Shown one piece after another: positions 8,217 through 17,966 of a stretch of DNA of 45,863 nucleotides (position 1 is the stretch's first letter; every line of letters begins with the position of its first letter). The notes under the pieces are model-generated. The model was given only the letters and a program-made list of their open reading frames with translations, did not search any database and was not told the DNA's origin. Source of the stretch: Woeseiaceae bacterium (GTDB lineage: Bacteria; Pseudomonadota; Gammaproteobacteria; Steroidobacterales; Woeseiaceae); assembly GCA_024640315.1 (NCBI GenBank), contig JAHEFF010000025.1, positions 1-45,863 of the forward strand. Reading direction: 5' to 3'. Position numbers and translations under genes: made by a program.

Positions 8217-9683
8217 ATGGCTTCGAAAACCAGTTTTGTCAGACTACTGCTGCTCGCCGTCTTCCTGATCGGCTCGGGCAGTGCCGCGGCTCAGAACGAG
8301 CTGCGAAAAACCTTTTTCAAGGAGGCCGATGCAGCAAAAGCGGCTGCCGATGCCCTGGATGCCAGCTTGCTGGCACCGCGGAGTTACAGCGCCGGCGTCG
8401 ACGATTACGAAGCAGCTGAGCTGGCTCTCCAGCGCGGACGCAATATCGAATTCGTGCGGCGAAAGGCGGGCGAAGCTGAGGAAAACTTCACGACGGCGGC
8501 CGAGACCGCTGGACTCGCGAAGACTGCGCTCGCACAGGTCATGAAAAGCCGCCAGGATGCGGCCAATGCCCGAGCTCCAGAGCTGGCGCGCGACGTCTGG
8601 GACAAGGCCCAAAAGGAATTTGGCAACGCGATTCGATATCTCGAGCGCGGCGACCTGAAAAACGCCAAGAAGAACGACATTGAGGCGACGACTTACTATC
8701 GCGACGCGGAACTCATCGCGATCAAGGCACAGTATTTGAGCGAAACCCGGCGCCTCCTGGACGAGGCTGACCGCGCACGCGTAGGCCGGTATGCGCCGGT
8801 CACGCTCGGCAAGGCCCAGCAATTGCTGGCAGATGCCGAAAGGGAACTCAGTGAAAACCGTTACGACACCGACCTCCCGAGAAGTCTTGCGCGTCAGGCC
8901 AACTATGAGGCCAAGCACGCGATCTACTTGTCGGAAGTTGTCCGCGACGTGCGTGATGACAACCTGACGGTGGAGGACCTGGTACTCCAGTGGGAAGAGC
9001 CGCTGGCGCAAATTGCGTCAACCGCGGACATCGTTCCTGCGATGTCAGAAGGTCACGATGAACTGGAGCGGGAACTCATTACCTACATAGAAAATCAGCG
9101 TAACCACATTCAGAGCCTGGAACAGGAAAATGACGCGAATATTCTGCGGCTGGCAGATATGGAAGAAGAGATTCGCACTTTGGATGAACGTCTGGGCGGC
9201 GCAACCACCGAACGCGCGGCGCTCGTACAGCGGCTTGAACAGGAAGAACGCGTTAAGGCGCAGTTCGAACAAGTCGAGAAAATGTTTGCGAGAAACGAAG
9301 CTCGCGTCTTCCGCGAAGGTAATAACATCATCGTTCGCCTGGTGGGCCTGACATTTGACAGCGGCAAGTCGCAGATCAAGCAGGATGATTTTGCCCTGCT
9401 GGCGAAAGTCGAAAAAGCGATTGATGTCTTCCCTCGCAGTGAACTCATTATTGAAGGCCACACGGATTCCTATGGCGGCGATGCATCGAACCAGCAGTTA
9501 TCACAAGAACGTGCAGAGTCAGTTCAACAGTACATGATCAACGCTATGCGAATTCCGAGCTATCGTCTGATCGCGACGGGCTTTGGCGAAACGAACCCCG
9601 TGGCTAACAATGAGACCGAATCCGGGCGTGCCCGGAATCGCCGGATCGATATTATTATCAAACCCAATTTCGAATCCGCCTGA
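8217..9683 (+). CDS. Outer-membrane/periplasmic OmpA-domain protein with DUF4398-like N-terminus
   Basis: A 488-residue exported protein. A signal peptide (residues 1 to about 26, ending SGSAAAQ) is followed by alanine/glutamate-rich helices similar to DUF4398 and then a long coiled coil (about residues 280-360, NQRNHIQSLEQENDANI...). The C-terminal peptidoglycan-binding OmpA domain (from about 375) carries EGHTDSYGG, SQERAESVQQYM and the closing GRARNRRIDIII, the usual meso-diaminopimelate contacts. Likely role is linking the outer membrane or a periplasmic scaffold to peptidoglycan. Transcribed alone; it converges on the alpha/beta hydrolase with a 19-bp gap and no terminator. Confidence 0.88.
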   Translation: MASKTSFVRLLLLAVFLIGSGSAAAQNELRKTFFKEADAAKAAADALDASLLAPRSYSAGVDDYEAAELALQRGRNIEFVRRKAGEAEENFTTAAETAGLAKTALAQVMKSRQDAANARAPELARDVWDKAQKEFGNAIRYLERGDLKNAKKNDIEATTYYRDAELIAIKAQYLSETRRLLDEADRARVGRYAPVTLGKAQQLLADAERELSENRYDTDLPRSLARQANYEAKHAIYLSEVVRDVRDDNLTVEDLVLQWEEPLAQIASTADIVPAMSEGHDELERELITYIENQRNHIQSLEQENDANILRLADMEEEIRTLDERLGGATTERAALVQRLEQEERVKAQFEQVEKMFARNEARVFREGNNIIVRLVGLTFDSGKSQIKQDDFALLAKVEKAIDVFPRSELIIEGHTDSYGGDASNQQLSQERAESVQQYMINAMRIPSYRLIATGFGETNPVANNETESGRARNRRIDIIIKPNFESA

Positions 9684-9702
9684 GGCTTATTTCAGATAAC
9701 TG

Positions 9703-10611
9703 TTAATCGGCAGCGGTCTTCGCGCGCCACCACTCACTGATTATTCGAGCGGTTACCTCATTGATGAGGTAACCGTACTCGACGTGCACATTTAACGATC
9801 CGTCCATGTGGTAGTAGTTGAAGACCTCACGGTCATCAATATCCGGGACCAGCCCGAATTTGATCATCCTCGCAAAATCGTTTTTCAGTGTTCTGTCAAC
9901 GGCGGTCAACTCACCTATCGCGGCGATGTTAATCCAGTTATCGATGTTTGATGGATATCGCGCTTCACCCGGCTTGTCCACGCCGAGCAAATGACGCTGG
10001 ACAATATTCTGTCCCAGCGGGCTTCCGGTCGTTAACAGCAAATCGACCCGTGCATCGTGGCCCTCCTCGCGCGACAACTGCCAAAGCGAGTCGTATGCGA
10101 TAACGGAACCCATGCTGTGCGCAATCAGCAGAACCGGGTGCCCGTTCGCTTTTGCTGCACGAATAATGATCTTCAGCTTCTCCCGAGCGGACTCTCCGCT
10201 ACCGTCGCGGTTATGCACGTAGCGATAGAAATCACGCAAATGAACCTCGACCTCATCAGTCGCGACCTTTGGTATGAGGAAGGGCAAATAGTCCGCAGCA
10301 TGAAAGATCCAGCGCAAGAAACGTCGCTTCCATGACGTCGCAGCCAGGATATCGGCCTCACTCGCCTGCGTCTTTGACAAAACAGTGTCGATATCCGCGA
10401 TGTCGAGATTGATATCGCGATGCTCGCCGTAGAAATCGTAGGTCCAGCTGACCAGCTGAAACGCCTTGCTATCAGCTACCTCCGCAGCAACTTTCTCGTC
10501 GATACGCCGAATTCCCTCGTACAGGCAACGCAACAGCTGCGCCTGGTGCGGCGCCTCTTCCGGCTTGGGTTTCAACCCCGGTATATAGACGATTAGTGGG
10601 GCAACAGCCAT
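9703..10611 (-). CDS. Alpha/beta-hydrolase-like protein (putative lipase/esterase)
   Basis: A 302-residue soluble protein with an opening VYIPGL strand-loop and a nucleophile elbow LLIAHSMGSVIAYDSLW around residue 165-180. This is an AHSxG variant of GxSxG, so the putative catalytic Ser follows a His as in many lipases. A TTGSPLGQ segment follows, and a late histidine in the stretch NVHVEYGYL could complete the triad. Substrate unknown. It begins 5 nt after the stop of the HAD phosphatase gene, so the two form an operon. Confidence 0.75.
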   Translation of the reverse strand: MAVAPLIVYIPGLKPKPEEAPHQAQLLRCLYEGIRRIDEKVAAEVADSKAFQLVSWTYDFYGEHRDINLDIADIDTVLSKTQASEADILAATSWKRRFLRWIFHAADYLPFLIPKVATDEVEVHLRDFYRYVHNRDGSGESAREKLKIIIRAAKANGHPVLLIAHSMGSVIAYDSLWQLSREEGHDARVDLLLTTGSPLGQNIVQRHLLGVDKPGEARYPSNIDNWINIAAIGELTAVDRTLKNDFARMIKFGLVPDIDDREVFNYYHMDGSLNVHVEYGYLINEVTARIISEWWRAKTAAD

Positions 10612-10616
10612 GGCGG

Positions 10617-11339
10617 TTACGACGCGTCTTCGAGTAGTAAACGAAGTTCTGTAATCGTAGTGATGACAACATCCGGCTTATCAAGGTGCGCCGGCCACTC
10701 TTCGTCAGTACGGTTGATCCAGGCAGTGCGCATGCCCGCTTTTTTCGCACCGTCGATATCTGTTTCCGGATGGTCGCCAACATGCAGAATTTCCTCCGGC
10801 GCAACGCCTGCCTTGGCGACGGCAGCATCGAAGATAGGTCGCGCCGGTTTCGCAACGCCCGCATCCACGGCAGTCACAACATCATGAAACAGATGGTCAA
10901 TGCCAATGGTTTGCAGATTAGCGTTCCCATTGGTGACGGCAATAATGGTGAACTTTGCATACAGGTGCTCGAGGTCAGGTAATACATCGGCGTAGAGCTC
11001 AACCGAATTTCGCGCGTCGTCGAATACCCGGAACGCCGGTTCAACAAGGGCATCGTCGTATCCTGCCTCTATGGCGACGCGTTTGAGCACCTTCTTCCGC
11101 AGATAGCGGAAATCGTGGGACTTGTGCCTGTACTGATCGATCACTGAATTGCGCAATTCGACCATGTCGGCCGCATCGAATCTGTCCGGAATCAGTGGAT
11201 AGTTCTCGGACAACCACGCCCACAGCGCTGCCTCCGCATTACGGATGACGGGGTTGATATCCCACAGGGTGTTATCCAGATCGAGGGTGATGGCGCGAAT
11301 GCGATGCACTGGGATTTCCGGTTGAAACTCTGCGGTCAT
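10617..11339 (-). CDS. HAD-family phosphatase (YigB/YjjG-like)
   Basis: A 240-residue HAD hydrolase. Motif I is LDLDNTLWD (Asp20 nucleophile, Asp22), motif II is in AVTNGN, motif III is a Lys before PARPIF (VAKPARPIF), and motif IV is HVGDHPETDIDGAKKAGM. The helical cap between motifs I and II is the C1 type of the DL-2-haloacid/YigB/YjjG group. Closest in feel to YigB, which dephosphorylates a flavin-pathway intermediate, but the substrate cannot be fixed from sequence. It diverges from gloA across 52 bp and heads a two-gene operon. Confidence 0.85.
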   Translation of the reverse strand: MTAEFQPEIPVHRIRAITLDLDNTLWDINPVIRNAEAALWAWLSENYPLIPDRFDAADMVELRNSVIDQYRHKSHDFRYLRKKVLKRVAIEAGYDDALVEPAFRVFDDARNSVELYADVLPDLEHLYAKFTIIAVTNGNANLQTIGIDHLFHDVVTAVDAGVAKPARPIFDAAVAKAGVAPEEILHVGDHPETDIDGAKKAGMRTAWINRTDEEWPAHLDKPDVVITTITELRLLLEDAS

Positions 11340-11391
11340 TGTCGTCTTATAACGAGTGACAGTTCAACCGACTTACGGGCAGGATCGAAGA

Positions 11392-11811
11392 ATGAAATAC
11401 TTACATACGATGGTCAGGGTCACGGATCTCGACGAATCACTCGACTTTTATTGCAACAAGCTGGGGCTGGTCGAACTCCGACGTAAGGAAGTGGCGGCAG
11501 CCCGGTTCACCCTGGTCTTCCTGGCAGCGCCCGGGGATGAAGAAGCACAGGTCGAGCTGACCTGGAACTGGGATCCGGAAGAGTACGGCGAGGGCCGCAA
11601 CTTCGGCCACCTCGCTTATGCCGTAGACAATATCTACGAGACCTGCCAGCGGCTGATGGATGCCGGCGTCACCATCAGCCGACCGCCGCGCGATGGCTGG
11701 ATGGCATTTGTCAGGTCACCCGACAATATTTCGATCGAGCTTCTGCAAAAAGGTGACGCGCTGGCGCCAAAAGAGCCGTGGGCTTCCATGGAAAACGAAG
11801 GAATCTGGTAG
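11392..11811 (+). CDS. gloA: Lactoylglutathione lyase (glyoxalase I)
   Basis: A 139-residue protein that isomerises the methylglyoxal-glutathione hemithioacetal to S-lactoylglutathione. I chose ATG 11392, which has AGGA upstream and gives the classical [10 protein letters not shown] opening. Metal ligands expected for GloA are visible: His5, the Glu in VELTWNW, the His in NFGHLAYAV and the Glu in ISIELLQKG. Length fits the short bacterial form. The frame stays open 12 codons upstream but that extension is not GloA-like. It converges on batD with a 10-bp gap. Confidence 0.95.
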   Translation: MKYLHTMVRVTDLDESLDFYCNKLGLVELRRKEVAAARFTLVFLAAPGDEEAQVELTWNWDPEEYGEGRNFGHLAYAVDNIYETCQRLMDAGVTISRPPRDGWMAFVRSPDNISIELLQKGDALAPKEPWASMENEGIW

Positions 11812-11821
11812 AAACCCGGCC

Positions 11822-13651
11822 TCAGGCCGGCGACAAAGGCGGCAGCACATCTGCCGGTTTTTCCGCTTCTTTTTCCGAGAGTACGGAGAAGGACCGCAGC
11901 GAACTGGCAAGCTCGTCGCCGCTCCAGGACCGCTCGCCGGGGCCGTAACTCGCGCTGCACAAAGTCTCGAGTTGCGTTGACAGAGGAAGTGAAACCCGCT
12001 TCGCGATATCGCCAACACTGCGCGGGGTATTTTCAGGCCACTGCAGCCGGCCCCAGGCCAGCAGGTTCGATTTGATAGCCGCCGCGTCGCCTGAAACAGC
12101 AGCCTTCCGGGCCGCCTTCAGGAATTTGGCCTGCTGCTTGTGAATCGGTGGGGCTTCCGGTTCTTTGGACTCGCTGCTGGTCGGGCGTCGCGACCACCAC
12201 CAGGCAATGATCGTCATCAACCAGATGCCGGCAAGACCGGCGCTGACGTAGCGCCAGAAATCGACGTAGACCAATTGTATTTCACTTGCCGGCTTTGCGT
12301 CGGCCTCGGGTTCCTCGAGCGGCTCGGGCGCGGGAAGCGGCGCGGCCGTTGCGGAAGGCAAAATGGTCAGGGTCGAACCAGGCAGGCTCGCGACCTGCCA
12401 TTCAGCAGCGTCGATATTCCACCAGGGAAGCTCGACGGCCGGCACTGTCACGTTACCAGCCGACAAGCCGATCATCGCGTACTGGTCTCTGCGAACGGCA
12501 CGGATACCTGATGCTTCGGCCGTATCACGAAACTCCGGCTTGTCTGGATATAGCTTTATATTGTCCGCTGAGGCCGGCTCGATCACCGGGATTTGGGTCG
12601 AGAGCTGTCCCAGGGCGGTCACCGTAATATGCCGCGTAATGGGTTCGCCGGCTGGCAGACTGCCCGGCTCTCGCGACCAGTCCTCGGCCAGCGTGACTGA
12701 TTTGGCGGGAAACCAGGCAGCATCGGGGTAATCTGCCGGCGGCGGCGGAATCGGATTCACTGTGACCTCGATAGCATCGGACTCGAAGATCTTTCGTCCG
12801 GTGATGCGGCCATCCCGCAATACACGCGCTTCAAATCGTGCCGGAGCGATAGAAATATTGCCGCTCTCCTGCGGGAACAACGCGTAAACACGCTCAACGA
12901 CGTTGTACGCCTTGCCGTTCAGAATAGACTCGTAACTGCGCTCTTCTCCGGCGGATTCGATCAGCACCTCGACACCGCCCATGCTGGGCTCGCTTAGCCG
13001 CGGTTGTCGTGTCGCAACTGCGCGGTAGACCTTCACCCGGTACAGCACCTGCGCCTGCACGAAACTCTCTGTGTGATCAACTTCGGTGGTTACGAATATG
13101 TCGGCCTCGCCGGGTAATGTAGTTGACGGCGGTGTAACACGAATCGGCACAGGCTCGCTCTGTTCCGTACCTATGCGAACGGGTGGAATCAAAATGTCGC
13201 CCTCGCGCTTCGCCATCAGTACGTAGGTCCAGGTTCGCGAACGGCTGATCTGCCCGTTAACAATCGTCGTGTTGCTTAGCTGGCTGCGAGTACCGACGAA
13301 AAAATCTGCCTCGAGATCCGTAGCATCCGGCTCCACATCAATCGCAGTATCCACCGTGATTTTCAGCGTGAACGACTCGTTCAATTCGACGTTGGCGCGA
13401 TCGACACTGGCGATAACCGCTGCCTGAACCGAAATCGCCGGTAACAGGAACGCCAACAGACATGCGGCAAACGTCTTGTGCCATCCATCGCTCACAGGAG
13501 TAGCTTGCGAAAACTGTCGCAGGCGCGGTCGGGACAAGGCGAAACGATGCGAAAAAGCGCAGTGTATAAGTGACTGCATAAGCATCTTGAGCATCGTTGC
13601 AGCGCCGTATCGGGTCGCCTGGGGCCGTTTCCGCAAGTTACTGTCTACCAT
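11822..13651 (-). CDS. batD: BatD-like protein
   Basis: A 609-residue membrane-anchored BatD protein. The ATG at 13651 has GAGG six bases upstream and overlaps the batBC stop by 7 nt. A hydrophobic export segment occurs unusually far in (about residues 60-78, FAACLLAFLLPAISVQA), so the true start may be internal. Then come oxygen-tolerance-type beta domains (VIASVDRANVELNESFTL; SRSRTWTYVLMAKREGDI), and a single C-terminal transmembrane helix near residue 470-490 (YVSAGLAGIWLMTIIAWWW) followed by a cytoplasmic tail. Last gene of the moxR-bat operon; members are linked to envelope stress and metal-ion-dependent assembly, mechanism unclear. Confidence 0.88.
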   Translation of the reverse strand: MVDSNLRKRPQATRYGAATMLKMLMQSLIHCAFSHRFALSRPRLRQFSQATPVSDGWHKTFAACLLAFLLPAISVQAAVIASVDRANVELNESFTLKITVDTAIDVEPDATDLEADFFVGTRSQLSNTTIVNGQISRSRTWTYVLMAKREGDILIPPVRIGTEQSEPVPIRVTPPSTTLPGEADIFVTTEVDHTESFVQAQVLYRVKVYRAVATRQPRLSEPSMGGVEVLIESAGEERSYESILNGKAYNVVERVYALFPQESGNISIAPARFEARVLRDGRITGRKIFESDAIEVTVNPIPPPPADYPDAAWFPAKSVTLAEDWSREPGSLPAGEPITRHITVTALGQLSTQIPVIEPASADNIKLYPDKPEFRDTAEASGIRAVRRDQYAMIGLSAGNVTVPAVELPWWNIDAAEWQVASLPGSTLTILPSATAAPLPAPEPLEEPEADAKPASEIQLVYVDFWRYVSAGLAGIWLMTIIAWWWSRRPTSSESKEPEAPPIHKQQAKFLKAARKAAVSGDAAAIKSNLLAWGRLQWPENTPRSVGDIAKRVSLPLSTQLETLCSASYGPGERSWSGDELASSLRSFSVLSEKEAEKPADVLPPLSPA

Positions 13652-15462
13652 GGTTGTACCTCATCGTCGGGCCACAGGTTGTTGCCATCCTGATCTCTGC
13701 CCTGACGCTGATATTGATAACGAAATTTCCTGCGCAACAGCCCACCGGGATCGTTCGGGATCCGCCGCAGCCATTGCTCCATCGCTTGCTGTTGTTCCTG
13801 GGCGCGACGCATCGCTTCGGCTTGTTCCTGCGTCATGCCTTGCTGTTCCTGTGCTTCGGCGGACTGCTCCATCGCCTCCTGTGCCGCACGTTCCAGCTCG
13901 GCTTGCATCGCTTCCATGTCTTCCTGATTCGCCGTTTCTTCGTCGCGAACTGACGACTCGCCTTGCTCGCCTTCTGCCCCCGGGTCTCCGGTCTGCCCTT
14001 CCTGACCCGCCTCATCGGACTCACTTTGGCCTTCTGACTGCTGCGCACCGCCACCGGCCTCATTGGCGTTTTCCTGGTTGCCCTGCTCGCCGCCCTCTGA
14101 GTCCTGCTGTTGTTCCAGCATATCTTTCAGGAGATCGAGATTATAAATTGCGTCCTCGTTCGCGGGGTCCAGTTCCAGGACTTCTTCATATGCGCCGATG
14201 GCCGACTCGAACTGTCCGAGTTTTGCCAACGCATTGCCAAGATTGTAAAGACTCTCTGTATCTTCCAGGTCGGCGAAACCGGCGGCACTGCCACCGTATT
14301 CGCCGGCACGATAGTTTGCGACCGCACGCCAATTAGGATCTTTGAAAAGTGTTGCCGCATCGGCGGCACTTCCATCCTCCAAAAGGCGCCGGGCTTGCTG
14401 GTCCTTCGTCAGCCAGAGATCTTCCCAGGTAAACGCATGTGCCGGTTCCGCAACCGGAAGGATAAATACGACCAGCACAAGTACCAGGCCCTTGCGAAAA
14501 GCCAGTGCCGCAATTGGCACGAGCAACAGCAATAGCCATGGACCTTCTTCCTGCCACTGGTCCGTCGCGAGCGACTCGTCAGACGCGGCGCCCGAACCAA
14601 CATCGTCTGACAACAGCGTGTCCAGGTCCGAATCATCTGCTGTCAACACCGCGAAACGACCGCCGCCTGCGGCAGCCAGGTTCCTGAGGCCGGTCGCTTC
14701 GAGCCGCGGTACGGCGATATTGCCGGACCGGTCAGTGACGAATCCGCCACCAGCACGGGGAATAGGTGCGCCGTCCGGAGTGCCTACCGCCAGGACAGAC
14801 AGTGCAAATCCGGCTTGATTCAGTTCCTCCGCGGCGCGCTCAGCAGCTCGAGACGTGCCACCGTCAGTGATCAACAGGACTTCGCCAAGAGCGACACCCG
14901 CCTGCTCGAGTAATTGCTGGCCCTTGGTAATGGCTGCCAGCGGATAGCTGCCGCGGCTCGGCATGATGTCAGTGCTCAGACTGTTCACCAGCGCCGCAAC
15001 AGTGTCCGCGTCATTGGTCAATGGCGTGACTGTAAACGCATTCGACGAGTAAACGACCAGTGCAGTCTGACCGCTGCTGCGTCTTTCGAGGATATCGAGA
15101 ATCTTGAGTCGCGCACGAGCGAGTCTGCTCGGTGTAAGGTCCTGAGCGTCCATCGATCGCGACAGGTCCAGCGCAATTACAATGGCTTGCTCTGAACGAA
15201 AGACGGGCTGCTCGACCCTGTTCCAGGTTGGCCCCGCCAATGCCAGCGTAGCCAGCGCACCACCTATTAGTGTCAGCCACCAGCGGTAGGTTAGGCGGCT
15301 GACCTGTGTGCGGGACAATATGTACGGTGCCAGTGCCGGATCAATGACAGATTGCCAACTGCCCGGCGCAAGCTGCCGGCGCGCCAGGAACAGCGTCATT
15401 CCGGCAACCACCGGCAACGCCCAAAGCCACTCAGGCCGCAGAAAATGAAATTCAGCTGGCAT
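13645..15462 (-). CDS. BatB-BatC fusion: VWA domain plus TPR and Gln/Glu-rich tail
   Basis: About 605 residues. I chose ATG 15462, overlapping the batA stop by 11 nt, rather than the longer frame from 15489. The layout is two N-terminal membrane helices, then a von Willebrand A domain with the MIDAS motif DLSRSMD (about residue 99), a membrane segment near 320-350, a TPR unit (YNLGNALAKLGQFESAIGAYEEVLELDPANEDA), and a long acidic/Gln-rich low-complexity tail with many EQ and QE steps, ending in an Arg-rich segment and NLWPDDEVQPW. The VWA part corresponds to BatB and the TPR part to BatC, fused in one chain as is common in gammaproteobacteria. Confidence 0.9.
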   Translation of the reverse strand: MPAEFHFLRPEWLWALPVVAGMTLFLARRQLAPGSWQSVIDPALAPYILSRTQVSRLTYRWWLTLIGGALATLALAGPTWNRVEQPVFRSEQAIVIALDLSRSMDAQDLTPSRLARARLKILDILERRSSGQTALVVYSSNAFTVTPLTNDADTVAALVNSLSTDIMPSRGSYPLAAITKGQQLLEQAGVALGEVLLITDGGTSRAAERAAEELNQAGFALSVLAVGTPDGAPIPRAGGGFVTDRSGNIAVPRLEATGLRNLAAAGGGRFAVLTADDSDLDTLLSDDVGSGAASDESLATDQWQEEGPWLLLLLVPIAALAFRKGLVLVLVVFILPVAEPAHAFTWEDLWLTKDQQARRLLEDGSAADAATLFKDPNWRAVANYRAGEYGGSAAGFADLEDTESLYNLGNALAKLGQFESAIGAYEEVLELDPANEDAIYNLDLLKDMLEQQQDSEGGEQGNQENANEAGGGAQQSEGQSESDEAGQEGQTGDPGAEGEQGESSVRDEETANQEDMEAMQAELERAAQEAMEQSAEAQEQQGMTQEQAEAMRRAQEQQQAMEQWLRRIPNDPGGLLRRKFRYQYQRQGRDQDGNNLWPDDEVQPW

Positions 15463-16486
15463 TGACGTTCGCCCTGCTCTGTCGTGCAAGCCGCAGCCCT
15501 GCCAACAGGTTTAACAAACCCAGAAACATGGCCAATACAAATGACCCCGCCAGTGGCCAGTAGAAAAGCGACTTGACGGGCCGGAATCCGGCTTCCGGCT
15601 CGGCGACCGGCTCCATCTCGTCCAGCAATCGATAAATTTCCTGCAGGCCAGCTGTGTCCTTGGCGCGAAAATAGCGCCCGCCGGTCTGGTCTGCAATCTT
15701 TGTCAGCGTTTCTTCATCGAGATCTGCCGACGGATTAACACGTCTCATCCCGCCAGTAATAGACGAAACAACCATTTGCTCTGCGCCTATGCCGATCGTG
15801 TAAATGCGCAGGCCAATTTGTTGTGCAAGTTCCGCCGCCTTGAGCGGGTCGATTTCGCCGGCGGTGTTCGCGCCGTCGGTCAGCAGGATAAGAACCTGCT
15901 CGCCAGCTTCTTCACCCTGATCATGAATCCGTTTGACCGCAAGGGTGATGGCATCGCCAATTGCTGTCTTCTCTCCTGCGAGCCCGATGAAGGCTTCCAG
16001 AAGCAACGTATTGACCGTCTCACGGTCCAGTGTGAGCGGCACCTGGAGATATGCCCGCTCGCCGAAAAGAATCAGTCCGATCCGGTCACCTTCGCGTCGG
16101 CCAATGAAATCTCCTGCAACCGCCTTGGTCGCCGTGAGGCGGTCTACGCGACGGCTACCGAGTTCGAAATCCTTCGCATCCATGCTTCCCGACAAGTCAA
16201 CGGCGAGCATCAGGTTTCGACCGGATACCGGCACGTCCAGTTCATCACCGATACGTTCCGGCCTGGCAGCAGCCAGCACCAGCAGAGCCCATGCGACTAC
16301 AGCAACCCAGAAGCGCCAGTTCAGCAGCTGCTCGACTTCTGAACGATCAGTGAGTACGGCAAAACCACTGAAACTCGGCACTTTGAGACCGGCATCCTGG
16401 GTGCCGACGACCGGCGGCATCAGAGCACGCACCAGCAATGGCAGCGGCAACGCCAGCAACATCCATGGCCAGGCCAGCGACCACAT
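15452..16486 (-). CDS. batA: BatA-like VWA-domain membrane protein
   Basis: A 344-residue protein with membrane helices near residues 5-22 and 58-75, a VWA domain starting NLMLAVDLSGSMDAKDF (MIDAS Asp97, Ser99, Ser101) with a later TDGANTAGEIDP loop, and a C-terminal helix (about 312-333). It probably sits in the inner membrane with the VWA domain exposed as a metal-dependent protein-binding module. Its ATG overlaps the DUF4381 stop by one base (TGATG) and its stop overlaps batBC, so the chain is translationally coupled. Confidence 0.92.
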   Translation of the reverse strand: MWSLAWPWMLLALPLPLLVRALMPPVVGTQDAGLKVPSFSGFAVLTDRSEVEQLLNWRFWVAVVAWALLVLAAARPERIGDELDVPVSGRNLMLAVDLSGSMDAKDFELGSRRVDRLTATKAVAGDFIGRREGDRIGLILFGERAYLQVPLTLDRETVNTLLLEAFIGLAGEKTAIGDAITLAVKRIHDQGEEAGEQVLILLTDGANTAGEIDPLKAAELAQQIGLRIYTIGIGAEQMVVSSITGGMRRVNPSADLDEETLTKIADQTGGRYFRAKDTAGLQEIYRLLDEMEPVAEPEAGFRPVKSLFYWPLAGSFVLAMFLGLLNLLAGLRLARQSRANVNAS

Positions 16487-16980
16487 CAGGCAAGGTCCTC
16501 GGCAAGCGGCGTTTTCAACCGCTTCCTCACGGCTTCAATCATTCCCGCGCAATCAGCTTCGTTATCGACACTTTCCGGCCTTACATAAGGAAGTGATTCG
16601 ATCTTTCTCCCAGGACCTTCGGTGAAAGGCCGTTCCTCAAGACCACGATCGAGCCATTCCAGCCAACGGTCGCCCGTCAGTCCGGCGACTTCTGCCCGCG
16701 GCGCGTAGGCCAGCATTGAGCGGCGCAACAATTCGGACAGCTCTTTCGCCAAGGCCAATGCGTCGGCGCCCTGCTCGTATTCGCGACGAAGCCGGGCGAG
16801 CTCGCTCAATGCAATTCGCCGCGCGGCGTTCCAGCGCCACTTCAGGAACTGCTTGTACGCAAGATAGAGCAAGCCTGCGAAAGCGAATGCGATCAGAATC
16901 CACCAGCCGGGCGCCAGCGGCCACCAGCCAACGGCTTGTGGCAGGTGCAGGTCGCGCAATGGAATCTGTTCGGGGTCCAT
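16486..16980 (-). CDS. DUF4381 protein of the bat operon
   Basis: A 164-residue protein starting MDPEQIPLRDLHLPQAVGWW, then one transmembrane helix (about residues 20-42, APGWWILIAFAFAGLLYLAY), then a cytoplasmic helical part with GDRWLEWLDRGL. The LRDIHLP-like opening and position between DUF58 and batA are typical of DUF4381. Biochemical function unknown. It starts 15 nt after the DUF58 gene. Confidence 0.87.
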   Translation of the reverse strand: MDPEQIPLRDLHLPQAVGWWPLAPGWWILIAFAFAGLLYLAYKQFLKWRWNAARRIALSELARLRREYEQGADALALAKELSELLRRSMLAYAPRAEVAGLTGDRWLEWLDRGLEERPFTEGPGRKIESLPYVRPESVDNEADCAGMIEAVRKRLKTPLAEDLA

Positions 16981-16994
16981 AAATAAATTCTTTG

Positions 16995-17939
16995 CTATTG
17001 GATGCGCTTGCCGAGCGCCTGCTGCAGGGAGTACACCGGGTCATCTTCTGTCGATAGTGGCATCAGATGAATGCCATAGCGGTGGCAGAAAGCTTCCAGG
17101 TCTTGCACTCGTTCTTCGAAAGCATGGCGGTAATCCGAGCGTGCGCCACGAGCATACGTATCTATCGCCATTTCCTCCTCGTGGCTCACCAACCGGTAGC
17201 GGCCCGGCGGGGGCAATTGTCGTTCAAGCGGATCACTCAGAAACACGGCCAGCACCTCGTTGTGCCTGGCGATACCCGTCAGATACGACTTCGCCGCGCG
17301 CGACAGGCCGATAAAGTCACTGACAATGATGACGAGACTGCCCGGGTGCGCCACGCGTCGCAGCATCGCCATCGCCTGGGTCAGCGGCGGTTCTTCGTCC
17401 AGCGCGCCCTTGTCTGCGCTGTTGGCCCAGTCAGGATGAGTGACGAGCTCGTGTACATATCTGAGCGCCGCCTGGCGGCCGAGACGCGGCTTCAGTTCCC
17501 GATGTCTGGAGTCGCCAAACACGAGCCCGCCAAGCCGATCGCCGCGATGATGTGCCGCCCACGCCAGCAATGCCGCTGCGCGCGCAGCATTCACAGACTT
17601 GAAACAGCCTTTCGTCGCGAAATGCATGTTGCTGCGCAAGTCCGTCATGATCAGCACCGGCCGTTCACGCTCCTCACGAAACAACTTCGTATAGGCCTCC
17701 GAGCTCCTGGCCGTAACCCGCCAGTCGATATTTCGCGGATCGTCGCCAGGCTGGTATGGACGCGACTCGTCAAACTCCATGCCGCGACCCCTGAAATGAG
17801 AAACGTACGCGCCCGTCTGCAATGAGTTGACACGCATCACGTCGAGCGCAATCGCCCGTGCCGGCCCACTTAAGCGAATCAGGCTCGCCTGACTGACGCT
17901 GACCGGTGAGGCATCCGAAGGTAGCTTGTCGTGTCGCAT
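16995..17939 (-). CDS. DUF58 domain protein
   Basis: A 314-residue protein with the DUF58 hallmark RPYQPGDDPRNIDWRVTARS near residues 59-78, followed by a VWA-like fold (VLIMTDLRSNMHFATKG; later LVIIVSDFIGLS). The DUF58 family regularly partners MoxR ATPases. No membrane helix is evident, so it is probably cytoplasmic and an intermediary between MoxR and the membrane-bound Bat proteins (inference). It lies 27 nt downstream of moxR. Confidence 0.92.
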   Translation of the reverse strand: MRHDKLPSDASPVSVSQASLIRLSGPARAIALDVMRVNSLQTGAYVSHFRGRGMEFDESRPYQPGDDPRNIDWRVTARSSEAYTKLFREERERPVLIMTDLRSNMHFATKGCFKSVNAARAAALLAWAAHHRGDRLGGLVFGDSRHRELKPRLGRQAALRYVHELVTHPDWANSADKGALDEEPPLTQAMAMLRRVAHPGSLVIIVSDFIGLSRAAKSYLTGIARHNEVLAVFLSDPLERQLPPPGRYRLVSHEEEMAIDTYARGARSDYRHAFEERVQDLEAFCHRYGIHLMPLSTEDDPVYSLQQALGKRIQ

Positions 17940-17966
17940 TAAGAAATGTGTACCTTGATCATTTGG

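Noticed and set aside
13476..14336. A 286-codon frame on the plus strand
   Set aside because: Antisense to batBC/batD; Pro/Arg/His-rich shadow typical of GC-rich coding DNA.
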